The position numbers and the translations under genes were made by a program. From positions 2,055,092 to 2,119,091 of the forward strand of contig CM060466.1 in the NCBI GenBank assembly GCA_030544235.1: a DNA stretch of 64,000 bases, read 5' to 3'. This document shows positions 25,554-38,162 of this stretch, piece by piece; the stretch's first letter is position 1; the number at the start of each line of letters is the position of its first letter. This DNA is from Lepturacanthus savala. Taxonomy: Eukaryota > Chordata > Actinopteri > Scombriformes > Trichiuridae. The notes under the pieces are model-generated. The model saw only the letters and a program-made list of their open reading frames with translations. It searched no databases and was not told the DNA's origin.

Positions 25554-25970
25554 AACAGTGATATTGACTGTTCCACAGGGGGAATAAACACACTGGATCT
25601 CTGTTGCACGTCTTTCAGAAATGGATACAGAGTTGAATCATCAATCGTTTGGGGAAAGTGACCATGTGGCCATCTTGGTGAGGTCAAAGTATGTCAACAA
25701 ACTATGATGCATGGCTCCAGTGACGCAAGAGGTCTGGAAATGGTCAGGCCAATCAGAGGCCACCCTACAGTCTGCACTACATGACGCAGTCTGGAGAACT
25801 TCCAGGACACCGCCGTCAACGTCACAGATGGCATCGCTTCATTCACTGACTCTACGGTGGATTAAATTTGTGAAACAACAGAAGCAACTGTACCCAAAGC
25901 TACAGTTAAATCATCCCACAGCCAGAAACCCCAGATTACCAGAACCATCTGGATGCTATAAACATACATA
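25554..25970 (+). pseudogene. decayed non-LTR retrotransposon (LINE) ORF2 fragment
   Basis: A series of peptides across shifted frames resembles the segment between endonuclease and reverse transcriptase in jockey/Rex/L2-like fish LINEs. In order they are NTLDLCCTSFRNGYRVE, then (after a frameshift near 25640) SFGESDHVAILV, then VWKWSGQSEATLQ, then in another frame QDTAVNVTDGIASFTD and finally SSHSQKPQIT, the last at the position of the usual FPNQKPW motif. The order matches the family, and at least two frame changes and several stops show it is dead. The reverse transcriptase core is absent. Confidence 0.6.
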
Positions 25971-28900
25971 CAATTTACAGAACCTCAGCATACAATTACA
26001 ATAAACAATTCTATAAAAAATGGATGAGTATGCATGAGGAGCACACCTTATGTGAAAATACACATGGGAAATGCAGTTCATATGCAGTTAAATCCAAATA
26101 CATCAAACAATCAACCAACACAATACAGCACAGTGACTGCAGCCAGTACCAAACATCTGACCAGCAAACCCATCTTTAACTTGCTCATGCCTTTTAATAA
26201 AAAATTTAAGAGAAATGGATCGACCTCTTGTATCTTGAAATGTGAAGTGTCATTTTTAATAATTGATCTGAATGCATCCACAAAAAACATGAACACATCT
26301 AACTTGCACTGTGAGTAACAGACAGCTTTCCCTTTGTGTTTAACTGACTAGGATCAGACTAATAACTAGAAGAAGTAGAGTGGACAGATCTTTACAACCT
26401 CACCAACCACCGTTTCTTGTCATTAATTATTTTAATGAGTAATCAATTTATAAAAGTAAGCAAATAAATGTTATTTATGCTGTCAGTGTCTTGCTTTACA
26501 AGGTTGTTTAAACTTTAATGGGTTCATTTTATTGTCTCCGTAAGTTTCATTCATGATTGATTAATTTAACCATTTCCTGCTTCTACATCCTGTAAATGTT
26601 TTAGTTTTTGCCTGATCACAATCTGCATTGATTTTTCAACCCTGTGTGCACTTAAAAATATGTGTATATGTGTGTGTACATGTAGGCATGTGTGCACGTG
26701 CGTCAGTGTGAATCCCTGCTTCTATGAGAAATGATAAATGGCTTATTTCGATCCCTGAGCTGTTGAGCGCGTTTATAAAATCCAACGACTTGGGCTTTGT
26801 CAGCAGAAACAAATGATCTATTCTCCCTCCGCCCCCTCCCACACACACACTTACAGACACACACACACACACACTAACAGGGGTGAGTATGATGGATTGG
26901 ACCTGAGGTGTGTCTTGTCTCCATTATTGATAGGCAGGTATTGGAGTGGCAACGTGAAATATTAATAGACTGAATCTAAAAGCCAATCTGACAAAGAATG
27001 AGGAGGAGAAAGAAAAGGACAAAAAGACAAAGAGAAAGAGAGATGTTTGAAATGCAAAAATACAATGACAATCAGTACATAATACTGGAAAAAAGCTAAT
27101 TGTAACTGGACAACTGACTAATATTTAATAGTTCTCCAATTCCAATTAAGACGCCCAGATAATGCAAATGGATTTCAGTTTTCTCCGACATGTATACAGC
27201 TTAATCAGAGTTAAACTGGACGATGCATGTGTGCATGTTCCACACACTGCAACAAACTGGTGTATGACCCCAGAACAAAAACACTGAAGAAAGCTGGTCA
27301 CAGACAGAATACAATCACTGTAGAAGGCAGCAGCTCAGAGAAACATCCATTTTTGGGAAGATGATGCCCTCATGTTAACCCTGCTGAAGGAGATAAATAT
27401 TTTAAAATAGTTGATTGTTCATAATGTGCAGACATAATAGGTCAACCGGAAAGGGGCCATATTAACACATATCGCCACCTAGTGTTGAGAGGGAGGACAC
27501 GTTCCCATCAGTAATTTGGTTTTCTCTGTTGCGTGTAAACTGGGAAAAGGACAGAAGTCTGATTAGACGCAAAAAACAAATTTTGAGCATAGCTCAATTA
27601 GGCTGTGAATACAAAAGCACTGAGTGACAACAATACCTGAGGTATGACTCCATGTAGAAGTGATGAGTAGGATTAGAAAAGCATGTTGAATTAGAAATGT
27701 CTGATATCTGTTTTTCTGGTGCAAAGACTATTTTTCTTTTCTCAATGGAAATTCCTTCCATCTTTGATAGATTTCTCACACTCACACACACAAGCACACA
27801 CGTACACACACACACCTCTCTGAGTCTTTCTGTCACTCTAACCCACATCCTGTTGTGGTTCTTGTTCACTCCTCTGCTTTGATATCTGAGAACCACTGAC
27901 TTACATGGACGGACAAAGCACACCTTTGTCTTTGCCACACTGCACACGAGTGTTTGTCATCATTTTTTGCAATCTGCGTTGGTGTGTGCTTGAGTGTGTG
28001 TTTGAGTGGATATATGTGCACACGTATGCCTTTTCTTCCTTTACTTCCTACCATGATAATGAATACACACAACACTAATCCCTGGCCAAGGATTTATCTT
28101 CAGTGTTGCGCTTTACACAGCAAAGAGGGTTGAAACATCTCCGCTATTAGATGCAGAGAGGGCATATTATGCACAAGTTTGTCTGTGTGTGTGTATATGT
28201 GCATGTGTGTGCGTGTGTGTGTATTGATGCAGCACTGCAGCACAATCTATACTAATGATTTCCCATAGACACCTCAAGTTGATCTGGGAACTAGGGGGAA
28301 TGGGAGGGAGGGAGAGAAGTCAAAAGAGACGAATGAAGAGACGGAAGGAAGGAAAGCAGAAGAATCAGCACAGAGGAAAGAAGGATAAATATCAGTAATG
28401 TGAATCCACAATTTACAGCTGTAACAATGTCAGAGAGGTGTTCACTAAATATATGCGCATATTTAGGCTGCATTTTTGTGGTTTCATGTTTTAATTTGAG
28501 GATAATCTGGCACCACTTCCTCAAAAGTGGTTCACAAACCGTAACTCATAACTTTATTTATGAGTAATGGTTGATAAATAAATTAGTAATATCCAATTAA
28601 GCAGTCGTAAAACCAGTAATAAAATGGGTAATAGGTTGCCAGGTGGGAAAAAATAATAATACAGTTAAATAATATGTAAGTAAGTAAGTCTTCAATATTA
28701 CACATTAATGCACCAACAATGACAAAGGCATTAATAAAGCATTATCAGCTATATGAAAAAGTCATTTGCAATGACAACCTGGAAAGTTGTTTTAAATGAT
28801 TATACGAGATTGATAAAGCATGAATAAATAATGTATAAGCCATTAATAAACCAGTGTGCAGCTGTTCAGGCTGTCTTTAACACAGCAGCTTCTCTGGGAT

Positions 28901-29401
28901 GATAAAAGAATTGTCAGCTAATGCTCTCTAACGTGTTTATTGATGCGATTCAGACAGCATGTTTTAAAGATATCACAAGCTATATTTAGATATTACATTT
29001 AGTTTTATTATCTTTTCCCACACTATACTATATGACAGATTGTCTGTACATCTTAATAACATAAACAGTAAAAAGGCCTTTTTTATTTTAAAGGGTGCTT
29101 TCTTAAGATGTGGTACCATGATTCTGCCAGACAATATTCGTGAAATGACAGTGCAGTTCCTCTGCGTAGAATGTACATGACTTTTATTATCCTAAATATT
29201 AGTATAGCTAATAGCAGCTTTAAATAGACATTTTCAATAGTGCATTAACGGTGGTATTTGTTATTGATTGTTTTCATTACATTGGTTTGAAATAGTCACA
29301 ATAACATGTCAAGTACCAGTAAAAAGTTTAGAAACATTTTTTCATACAAGTAAATGGGAAGGTCTTTTCAAAGGTAGCCTACTGTATGTTTAGGTTTTTT
29401 A
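25971..29401. other. intergenic, no gene
   Basis: No supported exon. Short CA/TG tracts occur near 26640-26690, 26842-26872, 27780-27813 and 28175-28222. The segment at 28545-28860 is rich in repeated TTAATAA and ATTAATAAAGC units and may be another dispersed repeat. Open frames here lack domains. Confidence 0.5.
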
Positions 29402-29448
29402 ATGTGTGTGTGTGTGTGTGTGTGCATGTGTGTTTGTGTGTGTGTGTG
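29402..29448. repeat. (TG)n microsatellite
   Basis: A dinucleotide run with CA and TT interruptions. Confidence 0.93.
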
Positions 29449-29673
29449 AAAAAAGCCTTGAACCTGCACAGCGGAATTTCCTCCAATCACCTCACATTGT
29501 TCAGACTAACAGCAAGTCAAAGACAACAAGGCAGGACAGAAACACTCCACACCCTTCAGGGCGTCTCAGAGGAACCATAAGCACTTCCAGGTCAAAAGGT
29601 CAGCAGAATGATCCCACGGGCAACAGAACAGAGCAGCTCACACACTAACACACACTAACACACACACACTCCA

Positions 29674-29709
<36 letters not shown>

Positions 29710-29810
29710 GAGATTAAATATTTATTTACAAGTGAATTTCTTCTTGTCTTCGGAATGAAAATTTGACCTCTACTCTAATGATGCTTTAAAAAATAGCTAG
29801 AGCACAAGAG

Positions 29811-31814
<2,004 letters not shown>

Positions 31815-32190
31815 TCATAATCATCCAGAATATATGTCACAAGACAGTAATCATTAAAAAAATCCTACTATGGGCTGATTTAATGCATTTTTGTATTTAA
31901 AACACTCTTTAACTTGTGATGTATATATCAGATTATTTTCAAACAACTTGTGACATCTTACAAATATGCATTAAATAAGCTCGTAGTGTGATTTTTTTTT
32001 TAAATAATCACCATCTTGTGCTATATACCCAGGATTATTATAAATACGTCACAAGTAAAAAAAAAAAATCAGTGATGTACATCACAAGTTAAATGAGTGG
32101 TTTAATTAAAAGAATACATTAAATCAGCTCATAGTATGATTTAGTAAGAAGTACTATATTGTGGAATATACCCTGGATGATTATAAATGC
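31815..32190. repeat. three-unit repeat: one inverted copy plus two direct copies
   Basis: Unit A (31815-31930) is the reverse complement of unit C (32074-32190). A reads ATAATCATCCAG ... GGGCTGATTTAATG ... TTAACTTGTGATGTATAT; C reads GATGTACATCACAAGTTAA ... CATTAAATCAGCTCATAG ... CTGGATGATTATAAAT. Unit B (about 31940-32050) is a third copy in the orientation of C (ACTTGTGACATC ... GCATTAAATAAGCTCGTAG ... CCCAGGATTATTATAAAT). A and C could pair as a long hairpin with B in the loop. The family was not recognised. Confidence 0.65.
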
Positions 32191-32698
32191 TAATTAACTG
32201 TTTTTATATTATATCCTGGTTGTTTTTGTTTTTAATTTCAATTTCTTGATTCTTAATCTTATTTAATTTTCATTATTTTTATTTTTTTAAATGCTTTTAA
32301 TGTTTCATGTACTTTGAATTATCTTGTAATTCAAAGTAGAAGGCTGAGACTAGAATATAAAACATGTTTTCAGTTATTTCACCTTTTTTGTGAAGTACAT
32401 AACACCATAAACATGTGATTATTCATAGTTTTGATGCCTTCAGTGATAATCTATAATGTAAATAGTCTTAAAAATAAAGAAAACACATTGAATGAGGTGT
32501 GTCCACACTTTTGGCCCGAACTGTGTCTTTTAATATGTCGAACATGTCACCATCCAATATCAAACCAATTCAGTTCTTAGACGAGTGGGGTGTGAAGATA
32601 TTTCTCATTTTTTATGATTATAAATTCATTATTATAATATTTTGAGTCTGTTTGCTTTGATTGGCAGCTTCTTTATATGAATCGCAGCTAATGAGCCT
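32191..32698. other. upstream flank of kpna7
   Basis: AT-rich DNA between the three-unit repeat and the kpna7 core promoter. No gene is seen. The fragment TGTCCACACTTTTGGCC at about 32500 resembles a widespread fish repeat end. Confidence 0.4.
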
Positions 32699-32783
32699 CA
32701 CCTGTGGCAGCTCGTCTCTCCTTATAACCGCCGACGGAAGGTTTAATTGCGTCTGAGAGTCCGGAGACAACCTGTCCAGCACC
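32699..32783 (+). promoter_or_regulatory. candidate kpna7 core promoter and 5' UTR
   Basis: A TATA-like TTATAA at 32722-32727 lies 57 bp before the ATG, and an E-box CACCTG at 32699-32704 lies 18 bp before it. Transcription would be expected to start near 32750, giving a 5' UTR of about 30 nt. KPNA7 in other vertebrates is an oocyte/early-embryo gene, and E-boxes are bound by the oocyte factor FIGLA, so the arrangement is suggestive. No start-site data are available. Confidence 0.4.
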
Positions 32784-35700
32784 ATGCCCACCAAGAACGT
32801 TACCGTGGAGCGGCTTTCCAAGTTCAAAAACAAGGGAAAAGACCCAGCAGTAGGTTAAAGTTTGACTCTTTTGACGGGCTAAGACGTGAATTGCTTCAAA
32901 TGTCTCGATCAGCGAGGTATAGATGCGTAAACAGGCGGGACTGACCTTTTCTTTTGACAAACCCTTTAATTCGTTTAGTCAAACTTCTGCCGAACCCAGT
33001 TGAGAGAACGTCGAAAACGTCTTTTCCGGCGAGAAAAGTTGTTATCGAGTCCATTTTTGCGATAATTGCACTTCCGGCCGTTTACTCGGAATTTCGCGCT
33101 CATTTCTCTGGAAACCGCCGTGATGACGTAACCAAGCAACGGTTACGTCGTCAACTTCGATTAAACTCGGAAAGATTCGACCTCCGAATCCGAAACGGGA
33201 TACGAGGAAATGACGTCAAGGCACTAAAACGTTAAATGTTTAAGCAAATCAGGAGACTGGGGATTATTTAAAAAGGCAATAGAACGTTTCAAGTAGCTAA
33301 TGTACTTCCCCTAGGAGCAATCCTGTTTAAATGATGGCCATGTTTTCCACATTTTCCTCTGGATTTCTGACTCGGATCTTTCCGAGTGCACTCGAACACA
33401 GCATAAATCCTGATTGGCTGGTGAAGTAATCAACTGGAGTCCCTGATTGGCCCAGGTGACATTACCTTACATTTAACTGGAATTGTCTTTAAGGAGGAGA
33501 AGGTCAGACTCGAGCTCTGTCTGAAACCTTAGCATCACTGACTAACAGTTGCTACTACTCGAATGCCACAGTAGTAGCTTCTATGTAGGGAGGTGGCCAG
33601 TAGATGCAACGCCATCTTGGCCCTCCTGGTGACTTCTGGGATAGCGTAGTGTAGATTATTTGCACAATATGATTGGATGTAGAAAACATTCATGGGTACT
33701 GTTTACCTGTTGAAAGCCTACTAAGATATTCAAGCCTTCTTCTCAGGGGTAGATCATTCTGCTTCTGGGGGGCTGGGGTGGGTGCAGGCTTCTGTTCCAA
33801 CAAAGCATTAAGCCATCTGATTTTACTAACAAAGGTATTTAGCAAAGACTCTAGTGGTTGATTACTAGAAACCATTGTTACTGCTTGGTTGGAACAGAAG
33901 CCTGCACCCACACTGGCCCTTCAGGACCAGAATTCCCTACTCCATTCTAGATCGAAGATTCCTAATTTTTGCCTCCTACACAGGTAGGTAGTTGCCGGAT
34001 TCAGATGCAGCCTAAAGTAGCACAGACCAACGTGAGCTCCAATGATCATGTTGCTTTTAACCAGGCTAACTTGTCTATATTTGCAGAAACTTCGTGAGAA
34101 AAGGATCACTGACTGCGTGGAACTGCGCAAAGCTCACAAAAATGAGAACTTCATGAAGAGGAGAAACGTATCGCTGTCGACTCTCCCGGATGACGAGTCC
34201 CTCTTTCCTGACTTCACCCCTGAGGACAAGGTTGGTGAATGGCTGCTTCGTGGTGACCTTCAAACTAGTAGAGTCTCTAACAGCTTCTGTCATTCAGGTT
34301 CCTTCTTTAACCATTGAAGAAATCATCAAAGCGGTGAACAGTGACTGCAGGGAGAGTCAAACCCGAGGATGTCAAGCTGCCAGGTATTTTGTCAATCACA
34401 AATGTGCAAATCGCATATTTCTCTTCAAAGTTATCTGTTGGGTGAGATGCACTAAAGATCCGAACACAAAAATATTGTATTGGTACAATAAATCAAATGT
34501 GTATATGAATTTCCCCTGTTTTTGGTCAACTTAATCCGTCTAAAGAGAAACTTGAACAATGAAAGGGACAAAAATAAAACTTGAAATAACCAAAATTCAA
34601 GAATCCTCAATATAGGTCAAATCGTACCCAAAACAAGGTGTCTCCAACTTTACATTGGACATTTTCAATAGATTTGATGTACAACTGTCAAATTTCCTTT
34701 AGGGAGAAAATAGATTTTCTGTTTTTGTACAGAAATGGAAGCCTAGTTGACTAATTACTAAATGTTTTCAAGGAAAAGCTCAATTTAAACCCTTCTCTCT
34801 CCCTCAATCACGTCAGGAAGCTGCTTTCCCAAGAGCGCAACCCTCCTCTGAAGGAGATCATAGATGCTGGTCTTCTGACCCGCTTCGTGTCCTTCCTGGG
34901 TATGGATGATGAGCCTACTCTTCAGTTTGAAGCAGCTTGGGCTCTAACAAACATCGCCTCTGGAACATCTTGGCATACGCAACAAGTGGGAACACAGTTT
35001 TAATATCTAATTTGACCAGGCCTCTGGATCTCTGGTTTTCCCAGTAATAAATTATCTAAAACCCACCTAAACTATTTTGGGTCTTAAGGTTACAGACGAG
35101 TAAAAATCAGTTCTATTCTCAGGTGGTGGAACATGGAGCTGTACCCAGTTTCATTTCCTTGCTGTCCTCTCCATTGTTGCACATAAGTGAACAGGCTGTC
35201 TGGGCTCTTGGAAACATTGCAGGTAAAGTTGACTTGATATTGATGTTGTGCTATGTATAATAAACAACTTTTAAACAATACAACCCCCCAAAAGGATGGT
35301 TCTGCACTTGATGTCATTTTTTGATGTCACATTTATAATGTCCAACTTCTTGACAGGTGATGGCCCGGCTTATCGAGACGTTCTGATTGGCTGTGACGTC
35401 ATCCCAGCCTTATTGTCCCGTATTGCCCCAGACACACCAGTATGTCTCTACAACTTTTTATTTAAAACCATCCCAGCTGTTGGCAAGTTGTGACAATGCA
35501 TTTACAGAGGATGGTGTCCTCAGCCTGATGGGCCCCACCCAAGATATCAAAGCTTCTCTACTGGACTCTGAAAATTTGACATCTGCAGCAGAACTAAAAT
35601 CTCATAGATGCAAGGGTTCAAATCTGTTAAACAGTCAAAATGCTGTTGACTTATACGGATTCTTTTATCACTCCAGGTTGGATATCTGCGCAACTTAACA

Positions 35701-37282
35701 TGGACGTTGTCCAATTTGTGCCGAAATAAGAACCCATACCCACCCATGTCTGCTGTCAAGCAGGTAACAAAACTGTTTATGAAGCATCTTAACAGTACTG
35801 GGTTTGACAGTGCCACAGATGTACTGTGATTCTCTTCATCCAGAAAGATGACATCCTATCATTCCTCTAGGTGCTTCCCTCACTGGTCCAGTTTCTCCAT
35901 CTCGGTGATAAGGACGTCCTGTCTGATGCCTGCTGGGCCATCTCCTACCTCACAGATGGTGATAATGACCGCATTGATGTTGTGGTGAAAACTGGCATTG
36001 TCCCTAAGCTGGTGGAGCTCATGAGCCACAATGAGCTCAGTGTCATGGTAGTGTCATTCAATCCTAAAGTCTAATACTCAACATGTGAAACCCTCTGGAC
36101 TCAAAGCTAAAGAAATTGTACAAAACATGGTCTTGCATTGTTCGATGGACAATTTGTCATTAAACTAATCCTAGTTTCTGACCTCGCCCTAACCTTCAGA
36201 CCCCAGCTCTCCGCTCCATCGGGAACATCGTGAGTGGTTCAGACGTGCAGACCCAGTCAGCGATTGATGCCGGAGTCCTGAACATACTACCTCAACTGAT
36301 GAGGCACCCGAAGCCCAGTGTACAGAAGGAGGCAGCATGGGCGTTGTCCAATATCGCAGCAGGACCCTGTCAGCAAATCCAACAGCTCATCACCTGCGGC
36401 ATGGTCCCACCTCTGGTAGACCTGCTCAGAAATGTGAGTATCACAGAAGCAGTGCTCAGACAGGTTCAAATGAGTTGTTGGGAATGATTTACCTGTATAG
36501 GTATTGTCACAGAAGATGGATGGCTTTCAGCAATAATTACATTTGAGACATGCAGCACCTAAATGGAAAACCCTTAATCGGCTTTCAAATATGCATGCAT
36601 TGTCTGCTAGTCCAGTCATGGATTCAAAAACTTTTCTTTTTTTTCCCAGGGTGATTTCAAGACTCAAAGGGAGGCTGTGTGGGCAGTGACAAACTTCACC
36701 AGTGGGGGCACTGTGGAGCAGGTGGTCCAGCTGGTGCAGAGTGGAGCACTAGAGGCAATCATCAACTTGCTGCAAGTCAAAGATTCTAAAGTCATTCTGG
36801 TTATACTGGATGCCATCAACAATATCTTCATGGTAAGATTATATAAAACTTTGAGTTTCCCAACATTCAATCTGACCCAGAGCTGAACTTTTATCACTTG
36901 CATGACTTTTCAGGCAGCAGCAAAACTGGGTGAGACTGAGAAACTTAGTATGCTGGTTGAAGAGCTGGGAGGACTCGACCGCCTTGAGATGCTCCAGAAC
37001 CATGACAATGATATGGTGTACCAGGCTGCACATGACATCATTGAAAAGTACTTTGGTCATGTAAGTGGCTGGATACATGACACAGCAACAGTGCATAATT
37101 TAAGTTTGATGCATGATGCTATTCCATATGTGTAAAGGCAGTGAAACCCTTAAACATCTTATTTGCAAATTATTTTTTTTCTTTTTTTCTTCCAGGAGGA
37201 AATTGATGGACTGAAGGTCGACACCACCGGCGACACCTTTGCATTTCAGAGCCCTGTCAATCCACAAACCTTTGAATTTTAA
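32784..37282 (+). CDS. kpna7: importin subunit alpha (karyopherin alpha 7-like), complete
   Basis: A nuclear import adaptor: it binds classical NLS cargo through its armadillo repeats and importin-beta through its N-terminal IBB domain. Twelve exons: 32784-32849, 34087-34230, 34298-34383, 34817-34985, 35123-35222, 35357-35439, 35677-35763, 35871-36047, 36200-36433, 36650-36832, 36914-37060, 37196-37282; all introns are GT-AG and phases close to 520 aa. Residues about 10-55 form the IBB (FKNKGKD ... ELRKAHKNENFMKRRN). ARM repeats follow with the Trp/Asn NLS-binding ladder: WALTNIASGT, WALGNIAGD, WTLSNLCRNKNP, WAISYLTDG, WALSNIAAGP, WAVTNFTSGG. The MPT start, NPYP, AVKQVLPSLV, EVLSDACWA-like and AIDAGVLNILPQL segments fit KPNA7 better than KPNA2, the main alternative. 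AATAAA lies at 37301-37306, just after the stop. It is convergent with xpa. Confidence 0.9.
33121..33153. promoter_or_regulatory. 13-bp-arm palindrome with CRE/ATF-like half sites in kpna7 intron 1
   Basis: TGATGACGTAACC, a 7-nt loop AAGCAAC, then GGTTACGTCGTCA; the arms pair at 12 of 13 positions and each holds an ACGTAA/TTACGT core. It sits in a CpG-dense stretch (about 32985-33235) with a further TGACGTCA at about 33210. This may be an intronic enhancer or a transposon remnant. Confidence 0.4.
33745..33945. mobile_element. hairpin-forming MITE in kpna7 intron 1
   Basis: Perfect 24-bp inverted arms lie at 33778-33801 (GTGGGTGCAGGC...) and 33888-33911 (...GCCTGCACCCAC), separated by 86 bp. 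The outer sequence CTTCAGGACCAGAATTCCC resembles the GGTCCTGGAGGGCC-type ends of common fish hAT-like MITEs. Open frames on both strands through it are artefacts. Confidence 0.6.
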
Positions 37283-38162
37283 AAAACTTTTGTACACTAA
37301 AATAAAGTTTGTCATACAATCATGTCTTTGTGAATTGTACTATATAGTCTGAATAAAAATACCAGCCACATTCTAGCTTGATGTGAAAATCACATCCATA
37401 AAAATAAATGTAAGTCTCAAGCCTCTAGAAACATTTCTCCCATGTCATACAGTGACTGAAACAAGACTGACTCAAAACTTGGTGTGAGAACGGCAGTTTT
37501 ACATAAATTCATATTACAGTCAAATGAGCTAAATTGCTGTGCAAACATCACAAGTTCATTTATCAGTGACAGGACATGATTTCTTACAGCTGATGTAAAT
37601 GGGGATCACTTATTGCCTGTCTAAGCAACTTCAGACACACTCTTCCATGAACATGGGGTGAAGTTTCATGGTACATTTTAACCACTTAAAACCTGAGGAT
37701 TATGTTGCCTATGGCGAGAGTCTGCAAGTCTAATAAATATGGATAGGCAGATTTTGCATCCTAAAAAATGATCCCCTATGTTCATGAGTTTCAGAAATAT
37801 AACCCACAATTTAACATTTTTACACAAGACAACATTTTCAAGTTTCAGTATCAACCTTCCTTAGTTTGGCAAGATGACAAAGTCCCTAAAAGCTACAAGA
37901 GAAACAGAGTGGACCTGAAGGCAACATTCAGTTATTGCAAAAATATATAATCTTGTTATAAATAAAAATTGACCTAGAAAAGTCTGTTAGAGGAGTGATT
38001 CTTGTGTTTCCTAACAGGATGAGATTAAAAAGACGGGTATCTTCACAGGAAACTTTTACTATGCCAGAAAAACATTATTGCTGATGAAAACAAAACTAAT
38101 ACTTATGGAGGGACCATTTGTCAGAGTTGTATAGAAGAAGCACCAAAGGTGTGTGTGTGTGT
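37283..38162. other. convergent 3' interval between kpna7 and xpa
   Basis: It contains the kpna7 poly(A) signal at 37301-37306 and presumably the xpa 3' UTR. No canonical minus-strand AATAAA was found here, so the xpa 3' end is not fixed. There is no further gene. Confidence 0.5.

Noticed and set aside
32784..37282. Assignment of the importin to kpna2
   Set aside because: Start MPT, NKNPYP, AVKQVLPSL and IDAGVLNILPQL favour KPNA7. Kept only as the alternative.
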